NCBI GenBank assembly: GCA_964585575.1
Contig: CAZPEM010000090.1
Coordinates: forward strand, 1-13,970
Direction: 5' to 3'
Origin: UBA4655 sp964585575
Lineage (GTDB): Bacteria; Planctomycetota; Planctomycetia; Pirellulales; UBA1268
Length of the DNA stretch: 13,970 bases
Under the pieces are notes generated by a model. The model made no database searches. It was not told the DNA's origin and was given only the letters and a program-made list of their open reading frames with translations. How positions within the stretch are numbered: the first letter of the stretch is position 1; every line of letters begins with the position of its first letter. A program made the position numbers and the translations under genes. This document shows positions 1 to 7,095 of this stretch, one piece after another.

Positions 1-1019
1 AAGCCCCATCCGATGCCGAAGAGCACCAGGGAGGCGATCGCGAAGCCGAGCGTGCCCGACAGGCCGACGCCCACGAGCGCCGGCAGGAAGAACGACATGC
101 CGAGGGCGCTTGTGTAGATGCGTCCCCGGTCGGTGGATTGCATGAGCCGGTCGGCGAGCCAGCCTCCCGCGACCACGCCCACGAGCGACGCCAGCTGCAC
201 GAACAGCACGGCCGAAACGCCGGCCTGCCCCTGGCCCAGGCCGAATTTTTCGCGGAGGATATCGGGCATCCAGTCCTTCACCACCCATCCGGCGATCGCC
301 GGCAGCGTGAAGACGGCCACGAGCAGGAGGAACTGTCGGTTTCGCAGCAGTTCCCCCACCGCCGCACCGAATGCCGGTTCGTCGCCGGCCGCCCGGCCAC
401 GAGGCGGGTCGCGAAGCAGGAAGAAGAGCGGCACGGCATACGCGATGCCCGCGATCCCGCAGACGAAGAAGGCGAGCCTCCAGCCGAGGGCGGGGCTGTC
501 GGCCACGTAGCCGGAGAAGCCGCCGAGGATCACGCCCGCGTAGATGCCGGTCTGGTGGATGCCCACCGCCCGCGACCGGGTGGGCCCGGCGTGGAAATCG
601 GTGATGAGCGCGAGGGCCGCCGGGATGTAGAACGCCTCGCTGATCCCCATGATCGCGCGGGCCGCGACGAAGGCCTCGAACGAGGCGACATGGCCGGTCG
701 CCCAGGTCACGCCCGACCAGACGAAGAGGCTCGCCACGATGACCAGCCGGCGGCTCGTGCGGTCGGCCACGTAGCCCCCGAGCGGGCTCATGATCGCGTA
801 GACCCACTTGAACGACCCGAGCACGATGCCCCAGTTGGCGCGGGTGGCGATGTCGGGGATGTCGGCCATGATCGACGGCTTCATCGCCGCGAGCATCTGC
901 CGATCGAGGTAATTCAAGACCGCGACCGGCACGAGGAGGGCGACGACGAGCCAGGCCATCCGGCTCGTGGCGGGCACGACGCTTTCCTTCGGGCGGCCGG
1001 GCGGCGTCGGATGTTGCAT
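1..1019 (-). CDS. MFS transporter, sugar-acid/anion symporter-like (partial, C-terminus beyond left edge)
   Basis: About 339 residues are visible before the reading frame leaves the window, with no internal stop. It is an inner-membrane secondary transporter of the major facilitator superfamily. The N-terminus is a short proline-rich cytoplasmic tail, then a first membrane helix (about residues 22-36) ending in NYLDRQ, a pattern typical of the anion:cation symporter family (hexuronate, glucarate and phthalate type permeases). The loop between helices 2 and 3 carries the MFS signature GGYVADRTSRR (residues 81-91). Further hydrophobic helices follow at about 92-110, 115-140, 155-172 and 182-202, then the central cytoplasmic loop and helices of the second half. 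The start is the ATG at 1019; a weak GAGG lies 9 bases upstream. A later in-frame ATG (residue 21) is less likely. It is divergent from the membrane protein at 1260. The substrate cannot be fixed from sequence; a sugar acid or similar organic anion is inferred. Confidence 0.9.
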   Translation of the reverse strand, partial: MQHPTPPGRPKESVVPATSRMAWLVVALLVPVAVLNYLDRQMLAAMKPSIMADIPDIATRANWGIVLGSFKWVYAIMSPLGGYVADRTSRRLVIVASLFVWSGVTWATGHVASFEAFVAARAIMGISEAFYIPAALALITDFHAGPTRSRAVGIHQTGIYAGVILGGFSGYVADSPALGWRLAFFVCGIAGIAYAVPLFFLLRDPPRGRAAGDEPAFGAAVGELLRNRQFLLLVAVFTLPAIAGWVVKDWMPDILREKFGLGQGQAGVSAVLFVQLASLVGVVAGGWLADRLMQSTDRGRIYTSALGMSFFLPALVGVGLSGTLGFAIASLVLFGIGWG

Positions 1020-1040
1020 GGGGCCTGGCCTCGTCGGGGG

Positions 1041-1052
1041 AATCGATCGATT
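1041..1052. promoter_or_regulatory. 12-bp perfect palindrome AATCGATCGATT, possible operator
   Basis: A perfect palindrome lies 22 bases upstream of the transporter ATG, in the divergent spacer 1020-1259. Its place would suit a regulator of the transporter. A 12-bp palindrome can also arise by chance, and no second copy was seen beside it. Confidence 0.2.
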
Positions 1053-1203
1053 CGGGCAGATTGCGACCGCGGCGGGACGAGCGAGCCGCGCCGGCAGATT
1101 GTGCGGGCGAACGTCGGGCCCTGGCAACCCGCGCGAGTCGGGGCGACCACCAATCCATCGATTCCTTGCCCCGCCTGAAACCGGAGCCGCGGCGGCGGGC
1201 GGC

Positions 1204-1212
1204 TGGTACACT
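1204..1212 (+). promoter_or_regulatory. Possible extended -10 promoter for the membrane protein gene
   Basis: TGGTACACT fits an extended -10 element (TGn followed by TACACT, 4 of 6 consensus bases). No good -35 box is present 16-18 bases upstream, which is tolerated for extended -10 promoters. Transcription would start near 1219, leaving a leader of about 40 bases that holds a small GC hairpin (1221-1237) and a GGAG ribosome site (1250-1253). A start near 1219 would exclude the upstream in-frame ATG at 1215. Confidence 0.3.
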
Positions 1213-1259
1213 GGATGAAAGCGGGATTCGACCCCGCGGGCTGCGGAGCGGAGCATCGG

Positions 1260-1775
1260 ATGAACCAGTCACCACGTCAGGAATTCGAGCGGGAGATCGA
1301 GGGAGTGAAGGACCTCCACGAGTCGCTCGTTCGCGGGGCGGGCGGCACGCCGGGCGGCACGTGGCTGTTTTTCGGAGGCCTCGTGCTCGCCGCGGCCGGC
1401 ACATGGTTCTTCCTCTCCAACGTGCACGTCACGACGATGCCGATCGGCATGGTCTCGGGCCTCTTCAACCGCGGCATGTTCGGCGATGGCATGCCCGCGA
1501 TGAGCACGGGCGTGGTGTTCGTGCCGATCTTCGTGGGGCTCGTGCTGCTGTTCTACGACGCGAGCTGGAAGTCCGGCTGGGCGCTCTTCTACGTGGGGCT
1601 CGCGCTCATCGTGATCGAGATCCTCAGCCGCATCCAGTTCCTGATGAGCATGCGGACGAGCAGCCTCCTGCTCATGCTGGGGATGGTGGCGGCCGGCATC
1701 GGCATGATGCTGCGGAGCTTCCGCGATGCGAGCGTTCCGCCCACCGGCCCGAGCGGCCCGGCGAAGCAGTCCTGA
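1260..1775 (+). CDS. Hypothetical four-helix integral membrane protein
   Basis: The product is 171 residues. I do not recognise a named family. The first 30 residues are hydrophilic and acidic/basic mixed, then four hydrophobic segments follow at about 34-53, 84-100, 105-123 and 134-151. The tail, after an arginine-containing turn, is short and proline/glycine rich. The loop between helices 1 and 2 is rich in glycine and methionine. There is no signal peptide, so the inner membrane is the expected site. The start is the ATG at 1260, with GGAG 6 bases upstream; an in-frame ATG at 1215 lacks such a site and would lie upstream of the proposed transcription start. The gene stands alone, divergent from the MFS transporter and convergent with the esterase. 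Its last codons lie inside a 24-bp tandem duplication. Confidence 0.85.
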   Translation: MNQSPRQEFEREIEGVKDLHESLVRGAGGTPGGTWLFFGGLVLAAAGTWFFLSNVHVTTMPIGMVSGLFNRGMFGDGMPAMSTGVVFVPIFVGLVLLFYDASWKSGWALFYVGLALIVIEILSRIQFLMSMRTSSLLLMLGMVAAGIGMMLRSFRDASVPPTGPSGPAKQS

Positions 1776-1801
1776 AACGGCCCGGCGAAGCGGTGTGAAG
1801 C
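1754..1801 (+). repeat. 24-bp imperfect tandem duplication across the stop codon of the membrane protein gene
   Basis: CGGCCCGGCGAAGC occurs at 1754-1767 and again at 1778-1791. The bases that follow are also similar if one gap is allowed, and each contains a TGA. The second unit is therefore a copy of the 3' end of the gene, stop codon included. Confidence 0.75.
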
Positions 1802-1836
1802 TGGAGCCGCCGGTGCTCCCGCCGCTGGCGGAAAAG

Positions 1837-2694
1837 TCAGTGGCCGCGCCGCTGCTGGAAGACCCATTCGAGCGTGGCAGGATCGCGGTAGGCGGGCGTC
1901 CACGAGTCGTGCTTCACCCCCTTGAACTCCGTGTACCTGACGCTGCCGCCGGCGGCCTTCACCGCCTCCACCATCGACCGCGACCGCGCGGCCGGCACGA
2001 CCTCGTCGTCGGCGCCGTGGAAGCACCAGATCGGAAGCTTCGCGAGCCTGCCGGCGGTCGCCTCGTCGCCCCCGCCGCAGATCGGGACGACCGCCGCGAA
2101 CCGCTCCGGCATGCGTGCGGCGAGGTCCCATGAGCCGTAGCCACCCATCGAGAGACCGGTGAGATAGACGCGGTCGGGATCGACGGGCTCGGCCTTCAGC
2201 ACCTCGTCGATCGCCGCCACGGCGGCTGCGAGATCGACCGTCGGCTCAGGCTTCTGCGGCACGCTCTTCGCGTCCGACCAGTCGCAGTCGGCCCAGCGTT
2301 TGCCGTCGCGGCACTGCGGCGCGACCACGAAGCATGGGTGCGTGCGCCGAAGCTCCGGTTCGGCGAGCCAGGTCGGCAGGTACTTCAGGTGTTTCTTATT
2401 GTCGCTGCCCCGCTCGCCGGCCCCGTGAAGGAACAGCACGAGCGGGTACCGCTTCCCCGCCTCCACGACGGCGGGCCGCAGCAGCCGGTAGCGACATGCG
2501 ACCTCACGCCCCTCCTCCGTCATGGCGACCGTCCGCTCCTCGAACGCTCCGCCCTCCGACGCTCCGGCCACGGCCATCAGCAACACTCCTGCGGACACCA
2601 GATGCCACCACGGAATTCTTCTACCACGAATGGTGCACGAGGTCGCGTCATGCCGCAGCCCACCGGCTGCACCGCCCCGCCGCGACCGGATCAC
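1837..2694 (-). CDS. Secreted alpha/beta-hydrolase esterase (prolyl-oligopeptidase/feruloyl-esterase-like), start uncertain
   Basis: The enzyme is a serine hydrolase of the alpha/beta-hydrolase fold, probably acting on esters outside the cytoplasm. Counted from the internal ATG at 2577, the motifs are: oxyanion segment LFLHGAGERG (49-58), nucleophile elbow GLSMGG (Ser143), acid in HGADDEVVP (Asp191) and catalytic His in VKHDSW (His223). The triad is complete. The start is unresolved. The ATG at 2577 has AGGAG 8 bases upstream but cuts through a clear signal peptide (RGRRIPWWHLVSAGVLLMAVAGA). The only upstream GTG that keeps the whole signal is at 2694, used here; it overlaps the stop of a small leader ORF as GTGA. 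An ATT at 2631 would give the most typical signal peptide. The frame stays open up to 3084, but that part has no protein-like features. Substrate is unknown; a plant or algal polysaccharide ester is only a family-based guess. Confidence 0.85.
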   Translation of the reverse strand: MIRSRRGGAAGGLRHDATSCTIRGRRIPWWHLVSAGVLLMAVAGASEGGAFEERTVAMTEEGREVACRYRLLRPAVVEAGKRYPLVLFLHGAGERGSDNKKHLKYLPTWLAEPELRRTHPCFVVAPQCRDGKRWADCDWSDAKSVPQKPEPTVDLAAAVAAIDEVLKAEPVDPDRVYLTGLSMGGYGSWDLAARMPERFAAVVPICGGGDEATAGRLAKLPIWCFHGADDEVVPAARSRSMVEAVKAAGGSVRYTEFKGVKHDSWTPAYRDPATLEWVFQQRRGH

Positions 2695-2771
2695 AGCCGC
2701 GTCGCGAGTGCTAGCAGCGCCGTGGCCCAGAGGCTGATGGATGAGATCGCCGAGCCGAATGGACAATCCAT
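2691..2771 (-). CDS. Possible 26-residue hydrophobic leader peptide upstream of the esterase
   Basis: A short ORF begins at ATG 2771 with a near-ideal ribosome site, GGAGG at 2780-2784, 8 bases upstream. It encodes a peptide starting MDCPFGSAISS and ending in a hydrophobic stretch (WATALLALATRL). Its TGA overlaps the GTG at 2694 of the esterase frame as GTGA, the geometry expected for translational coupling. It may be a regulatory leader, a tiny membrane peptide, or the start region of the esterase in a shifted frame. No homologue is recognised, and such a short ORF can occur by chance; the strength of the ribosome site is the main support. Confidence 0.35.
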   Translation of the reverse strand: MDCPFGSAISSISLWATALLALATRL

Positions 2772-2818
2772 GATTGTTTCCTCCCCCTGCCAAACCACAC
2801 GAGCTGGTCCGCACCCGC

Positions 2819-2833
2819 TCCCCGGTTCGGGGA
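2819..2833 (-). promoter_or_regulatory. Perfect 6-bp stem, 3-base loop hairpin in the esterase leader region
   Basis: TCCCCG and CGGGGA flank a 3-base loop. It lies 35 bases upstream of the GGAGG ribosome site of the small leader ORF. It has no U-tract, so it is not a plain terminator. It may be an operator or an RNA structure in the 5' leader. Confidence 0.3.
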
Positions 2834-3029
2834 ATTGCACATCGCGTGCCAAATCCGGCGCGACCGCCTGGGCGTTGACTGCGGGGGTCATGGCACCGGG
2901 CGTGAAAACCGAACTTTTTTCCGGACATGCTGTTCCTTCCTGCGTGGATGAACGCGGCTTGGAGCGACGGGGTCTGCCCGCCGCTGACCGACCGCCCGGC
3001 ATGGGCCGCCGAGCACTCCGTGGCGTGGA

Positions 3030-3050
3030 TCGCTCCGCCGCCTGGAGCGA
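3030..3050. repeat. Hairpin with 7-bp stem in the divergent spacer
   Basis: TCGCTCC and GGAGCGA flank a 7-base loop. The right arm is part of a 16-base unit (3041-3056) that recurs at 3065-3080 with 3 mismatches, an offset of 24 bases. Confidence 0.4.
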
Positions 3051-3121
3051 AACGCCCCATCCTGCGTGGAGCAAATCGCCACACCAGCCGCCCATGCCGC
3101 GAGTCTTGGCGACAGTCTACG

Positions 3122-3144
3122 CGATCGACCTACCCGATCGACCT
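3122..3144 (+). repeat. Direct repeat CGATCGACCT, two copies, 13-bp period
   Basis: The two identical 10-base copies are at 3122-3131 and 3135-3144, about 140 bp upstream of the ThuA gene. Paired sites on roughly one helical turn could bind a dimeric regulator; chance is also possible. Confidence 0.35.
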
Positions 3145-3283
3145 GCACCCGCTGGCGGACCGGCCGCCGCCTGGGCTATCCTTCGATCCCGCGTGGGCGG
3201 TTGATGTTTCGGCCCTTCTCGACCGCCATCGGCGCGGACGGGGCGAATTGTTCCGTTTCCCAATGCGTGATCGGAGCAGATTG

Positions 3284-4429
3284 ATGCGAGGCCTAGTTTC
3301 TTTCGTCGTGTCGGCAGCGGTGGTCTCATGGGCGTGCGGAGGGCCCGCGGCCGCCGCTGAGACGCAGAAGCCGGCGCGGCTGCTGGTGGTGACCGTGACC
3401 GCGGGCTTTCGCCACGCATCGATCGGCACGGCCGAGCCCGTGCTGGAGGAACTCGGCCGCTCGACCGGCCTCTTCCACTGCGACCACCTGCGGATGCCGA
3501 CGGCCCGATCGCCGCAGCCCAAGCCCCCAAAGCGGGCGAAGGACACGTCGGACGAGGAATGGAAGCGGCAGGAGGACGAGTTCAAGCAGGCTCAGGAGAA
3601 GTTTCGCCGCGAAGACGAGCCCCGGCAGAACAGTCTCAAGGCCGAGTTTGCGAGGGTGTTTTCGGCCGAATCGCTCCGTTCCTTCGACGGCGTGATCTTT
3701 CTGAGCACCACGGGCGAACTCCCGGTGCCCGACCTCGCCGCCTTCCTCGACTGGATCAGGTCGGGCAAGGCCTTCATCGGCTTCCACGCCGCGACCGACA
3801 CCTTCAAGAGCTCCGATGCCTACTGCGACATGATCGGCGGCCACTTCGCCGGCCATCCCTGGAACGCCAACGGCGAGCATGCCTTCGTGGTCCACGAGCC
3901 GGGGCACCGCGTGGTGGCGATGTTCCCCGAGCGGTTTCGCTGGAAGGACGAGATCTATCAGTACGACCTTCGCTACAAGCCGGAGAATCTCCGCGTGCTC
4001 CTGAGCCTCGACATGCAGGCGAGCACGCCGAAGGAGCCCTTGCACGTGCCGGTGGCCTGGGTCCGCGACTACGGCAAGGGCCGCGTGTTCGCGACCAACT
4101 TCGGCCACAACGACGCCACCTGGCGGGAGCCGATGTTCCAGAAGCACATGGCCGAGGGGATCGCCTGGGCGCTCGGTCGGTTCGACGCCCCGGCCACGGC
4201 GAACCCCGAGGTGCAGGCGGCGGAGTACCTGCGGAGCGTGGTCGCGGCGGCTGCCGCGGCGACGAGTGCCGACGCCGACGTGTTGCGGGCCAAGGCCGAT
4301 GCGAAGATCGCGAAGGATGCGGCCTGGGCCGTCGGCTTGCGGCCGATGCTTCTCGAGATCCGCAGCCTGAAGCCGAACGAGCGGGCGGCCGCCTATGCGA
4401 AGGTGATCGCCGAAATCGAGAGGCCGTGA
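3284..4429 (+). CDS. Exported ThuA-domain protein (trehalose-utilisation-like)
   Basis: The product is 381 residues. The N-terminus is a signal peptide (MRGLVSFVVSAAVVSW, likely cleaved after AAAA at 22-25), so the protein acts in the periplasm or outside. The ThuA fold, a class-I-glutaminase-amidotransferase-like domain found in proteins linked to sugar metabolism, spans about 33-300. Marker segments are GFRHAS (41-46), DGVIFL (135-140), GFHAATDTF (166-174), GGHFAGHPW (185-193), DEIYQY (222-227) and YGKGRVFATNFGH (263-275). An unusual highly charged, probably coiled-coil insert (about 78-122, many Lys/Glu/Gln) sits between the first strands. The C-terminal 80 residues are helical and alanine rich. 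The ATG at 3284 is chosen because GGAG lies 7 bases upstream and the signal peptide begins there; an ATG at 3263 is in frame. ThuA proteins lack a firmly established reaction, so a role in sugar processing is inferred. It begins the presumed operon with the two propeller genes. Confidence 0.9.
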   Translation: MRGLVSFVVSAAVVSWACGGPAAAAETQKPARLLVVTVTAGFRHASIGTAEPVLEELGRSTGLFHCDHLRMPTARSPQPKPPKRAKDTSDEEWKRQEDEFKQAQEKFRREDEPRQNSLKAEFARVFSAESLRSFDGVIFLSTTGELPVPDLAAFLDWIRSGKAFIGFHAATDTFKSSDAYCDMIGGHFAGHPWNANGEHAFVVHEPGHRVVAMFPERFRWKDEIYQYDLRYKPENLRVLLSLDMQASTPKEPLHVPVAWVRDYGKGRVFATNFGHNDATWREPMFQKHMAEGIAWALGRFDAPATANPEVQAAEYLRSVVAAAAAATSADADVLRAKADAKIAKDAAWAVGLRPMLLEIRSLKPNERAAAYAKVIAEIERP

Positions 4430-4463
4430 GCGACGTCGCGTCGAGCGGTTTTGGAAGCCGACC

Positions 4464-7094
4464 ATGGAGCGGCCGATCATGGGGCGTTTGTTCACCTCGA
4501 TCTTTTGGCGGACGACCATATGCCTGGCTCTCTCGGCCGGGCTGACGATGGGCGCGGGCCGCGCCGCAGACGGCGACCGCGAGGCGGCGCGGCCGGGAGT
4601 GGCGTTGCGGGACGTCCTCTGGCAACTGCTGCCGGACGATGTCCGCAGCGTGAGCGTCGGCCCCGATGACCGGATCTGGATCGAGCTGGACGGGGCCGAT
4701 GTCGAGCCGGCCGCGGCCAAGGAGACCATCGCCCGCGAGTTCTCGCGGCCGGTGCCCCATCTCGTCGGGGTGCGGCCGGTCTTGTTCGAACCCGGTGGGC
4801 GGGTCTGGTTCAGCAGCCGCACCAACAGGTTTCTTCTCGGCCACGACGGCCGCGAATGGGTCGAGAAGCAGATCGGGCCGACACGCTGGTTCACCGGGGC
4901 CTGTCCCGGCAACTCACGCGAGGCTTGGCAGCTGTCGAACCAGGTCGCCGGAGGCCGTGTTTTCTTCCCCGAGACGCATGGCGTGCATGTGTTCGACGGG
5001 CGGGCCTGGAGCTGGTTCGAGACCGCCACGCCGGCCGCGGCCTCCGTCTCGCAGCAGTTGATTCGCGAGCCGGATGGCGCGGGGATCTTGCTGATGAAGG
5101 GCACGAATCCACCGGAACTCTGGCGGTTTCGGGACGGCGGCTGGTCGCAGATCGCGTGCGCCATGGAGGGCGTGGCGGAGGCGTGTCCGGCGCCGGACGG
5201 CCAGGTGTGGCTGTTTCGCCGCGATGGCCGTGTGGAAACGGTGTCGACCACAGTCGCCGCCGGCGGCGACGCGGAGGCCCGGAAGCTCGGCGCACAGCTC
5301 CGCGCCGCGACCACCGCCGACGAACGTCGCACGGCGGCCCAGGCCATCGCCGCCACGGCCAGCCCGGCGGTGGTCGAGGAGATGCTGGCCTCCAGCTACG
5401 ACCCCGACGTTCTCGCCGCGCTCACCCGGGCCATCAAGGGGAAGAGGCAGCCATCGACGAGCCGGCTGGGCGAATACTCCGCGGCGACGGCCACGCTGAT
5501 CGCCCACGACGACGCCGGGACGACCACGCTGCTCGCGGTGCGCGGGGCGGCACGCGGGGACACCCCTCTTGGCGATGGGCTGCTCGTCGTGCGGAGTCGT
5601 CAGCAGCCTCGGTTCATCGCCGCGCCGCAGGCCGCGGATGTTCGGAAGAGGATCGAGATTCGACCGCGGGTGATCTTTTCCCGGGACGGCCGGTCGGCCT
5701 GGGTCGTAGGGGCCGACCGTGCAGCGGACCCATTTCGGCTCGACCTCGAAACAGGCGCCGTGGCGGACCGTATCCCCGAGCCGCTGTTCAGCACGCTCCA
5801 TGCCGTGCGCGACGATGGCACGGTGTTCGTTTCGAATGCCCACCCGTCGGCGCCGGGGGCCATGGTGGCGGCCTTTCGCCCCGGGCGGCCCGACGACTAC
5901 GTGCCCTTGCCGGCGGAGTCGTGGCCGTTAGGGGGATCGGGGCCGGGGTTCCTCGGGCTCGACGCCGCGGCCGGCATCTGGGCCACGCTGGCCGACCGCG
6001 GGCTGGCGCGTTTTCACGACGACGTCTGGCAGCCCGTGAACGCGGGAAACCTCCGTAATGTCCGCGGCATGCTCGCCGGCAGCCGCGGCGACGTGATTTT
6101 GATCGGCTCACGGTACGGCTACTGGCGGGCCGGAGAGATCTCCTGGGCGGCGACCATGCAGGAGTTGCTCGCGGCCAACCGGGAGGCGATCGCCGCTTCG
6201 TTCGGCGCCGTCACGTGGCCGAGAAATTTTTTCAACGGGGCTGCGGTGGCAGCCGACGGGGCAGGGCATCTCTGGCTGCTCGATGGCTCGGGCGGCGGCC
6301 TGTCGGTGCTCGTCGGCGATCATTGGATCGACGCCCGGCCTGCGCTGATCCGGGCAGGATCGCGTCACGGAATCATGCGGTTTCTGGCGGCGGCGGGCGG
6401 CGGCAAGGTGTACGTGTCGGACCTCTCGACCGCGCACGACGGCGGCCGCTCGTTCTTCGGCGCGGTGGAGGCGGGGCAGCCGGTGTTTCGCGACGCGCCA
6501 AACACCTATCTCGAGCCTTATCGGAGCCAGCCGCTGCGGGACGATCGCGGCGCGTTGTGGCTGCCCACCACCAAGCGGGCTGCCGCGGTCGCCAGCGACC
6601 TGATCCTCGGCCAGCTCGCGATCCGCATCGCGGAGGGCCGGGTCGACGTGGAGGTCGAAAACGAGGGCTGGGCGGCGGTGTGCGACGCCGGCGGCGTCGT
6701 CTGGCTCGCGCACCCGGAGAGACGACCGCCCGGCACGATTCATCTGTGGCGTGATGGAGGGCGGGCCGGATCGATGGTGATTCCTGGATGGTGCAACGGA
6801 TTCGGAGAAGATGCGGCGGCGCTCTTCTCGGACCGGCCGGGGTCGGTCGTCGCCCGAACCGCCCGCGGGCTGACCCATTTCGTGTCCACCGGCGAGCCCG
6901 CGACCTACCGGCTGGCCGCCCGCTACGCTCTCACGGGAGTGGAGGGCGTGTTCACCACCGTTGCCTGCACGCCCTCGGGCGTCGTCGTGGCCACGACCCG
7001 AACCGGGGGCATCGCATCATCGAACCAGAGCCTCGTGCTCGTGCGGCTGCCCCGGATTCCAGTTCCCGATCCCCCACCCGCCGGAAAGCCCTGA
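4464..7094 (+). CDS. Large exported beta-propeller-like protein, unknown function (paralogue 1)
   Basis: The product is 876 residues. A signal peptide (hydrophobic about 13-33, cleavage near the AGRAA at 31-35) sends it out of the cytoplasm. The rest is a series of blade-like repeats in which an aspartate/glycine turn leads into G-x-[VIL]-W: DRIWIELDG (69-77), GRVWFSSRT (112-120), GQVWLFRRDG (246-255), GIWATLADRGLARF (504-517), GHLWLLDGSGGG (601-612), GALWLPTTK (696-704) and GVVWLAHPE (744-752). This resembles the two-component-regulator propeller (Reg_prop) pattern. A helical, HEAT-like insert at about 268-330 interrupts the blades. No catalytic motif, no second membrane segment and no histidine-kinase part are present, so it looks like a free binding or scaffold protein. 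The ATG at 4464 has GGAAG 6 bases upstream; 4479 is an alternative. It follows the ThuA gene by 34 bp and precedes its paralogue by 1 bp, pointing to one transcript. Confidence 0.85.
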   Translation: MERPIMGRLFTSIFWRTTICLALSAGLTMGAGRAADGDREAARPGVALRDVLWQLLPDDVRSVSVGPDDRIWIELDGADVEPAAAKETIAREFSRPVPHLVGVRPVLFEPGGRVWFSSRTNRFLLGHDGREWVEKQIGPTRWFTGACPGNSREAWQLSNQVAGGRVFFPETHGVHVFDGRAWSWFETATPAAASVSQQLIREPDGAGILLMKGTNPPELWRFRDGGWSQIACAMEGVAEACPAPDGQVWLFRRDGRVETVSTTVAAGGDAEARKLGAQLRAATTADERRTAAQAIAATASPAVVEEMLASSYDPDVLAALTRAIKGKRQPSTSRLGEYSAATATLIAHDDAGTTTLLAVRGAARGDTPLGDGLLVVRSRQQPRFIAAPQAADVRKRIEIRPRVIFSRDGRSAWVVGADRAADPFRLDLETGAVADRIPEPLFSTLHAVRDDGTVFVSNAHPSAPGAMVAAFRPGRPDDYVPLPAESWPLGGSGPGFLGLDAAAGIWATLADRGLARFHDDVWQPVNAGNLRNVRGMLAGSRGDVILIGSRYGYWRAGEISWAATMQELLAANREAIAASFGAVTWPRNFFNGAAVAADGAGHLWLLDGSGGGLSVLVGDHWIDARPALIRAGSRHGIMRFLAAAGGGKVYVSDLSTAHDGGRSFFGAVEAGQPVFRDAPNTYLEPYRSQPLRDDRGALWLPTTKRAAAVASDLILGQLAIRIAEGRVDVEVENEGWAAVCDAGGVVWLAHPERRPPGTIHLWRDGGRAGSMVIPGWCNGFGEDAAALFSDRPGSVVARTARGLTHFVSTGEPATYRLAARYALTGVEGVFTTVACTPSGVVVATTRTGGIASSNQSLVLVRLPRIPVPDPPPAGKP

Positions 7095-7095
7095 C

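Larger units (their letters stand above)
2772..3283. other. Divergent intergenic spacer (about 510 bp) between esterase leader and ThuA gene
   Basis: No convincing gene is seen here. Open frames cross it on both strands but give low-complexity, arginine- and proline-rich products. It holds a perfect hairpin at 2819-2833, an imperfect inverted repeat TTGCAC/GTGCCAA just beside it (2835-2852), a 7-bp stem hairpin at 3030-3050, two related 16-base units at 3041-3056 and 3065-3080, and a 10-base direct repeat CGATCGACCT at 3122-3131 and 3135-3144. Promoters for both flanking genes must lie here or close by, but I could not find a convincing -35/-10 pair. Confidence 0.6.

Noticed and set aside
138..1178. 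A 346-codon plus-strand frame opposite the MFS transporter
   Set aside because: His/Arg/Glu-rich shadow. The minus-strand frame encodes clear transmembrane helices and the MFS signature loop.
1221..1250. A tRNA gene suggested by a T-arm-like hairpin
   Set aside because: The loop does not fit the T-loop consensus in register, and there is no acceptor stem, D-arm or anticodon arm within reach on either strand.
1819..1831. Terminator between the convergent membrane protein and esterase genes (CCGCC/GGCGG hairpin)
   Set aside because: The stem is only 5 bp. On the plus strand it is followed by AAAA, and on the minus strand the T-run precedes it, so neither orientation has the required U-tract after the stem.
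2695..3084. N-terminal extension of the esterase up to a GTG at 3084
   Set aside because: The added residues are low complexity, include spacer repeats, and would put a signal peptide far inside the protein.
3326..5356. A 676-codon antisense open frame across the ThuA and first propeller genes
   Set aside because: Low-complexity Arg/Ser/Pro-rich product that crosses two well-supported genes on the other strand; a mirror of their codon bias.
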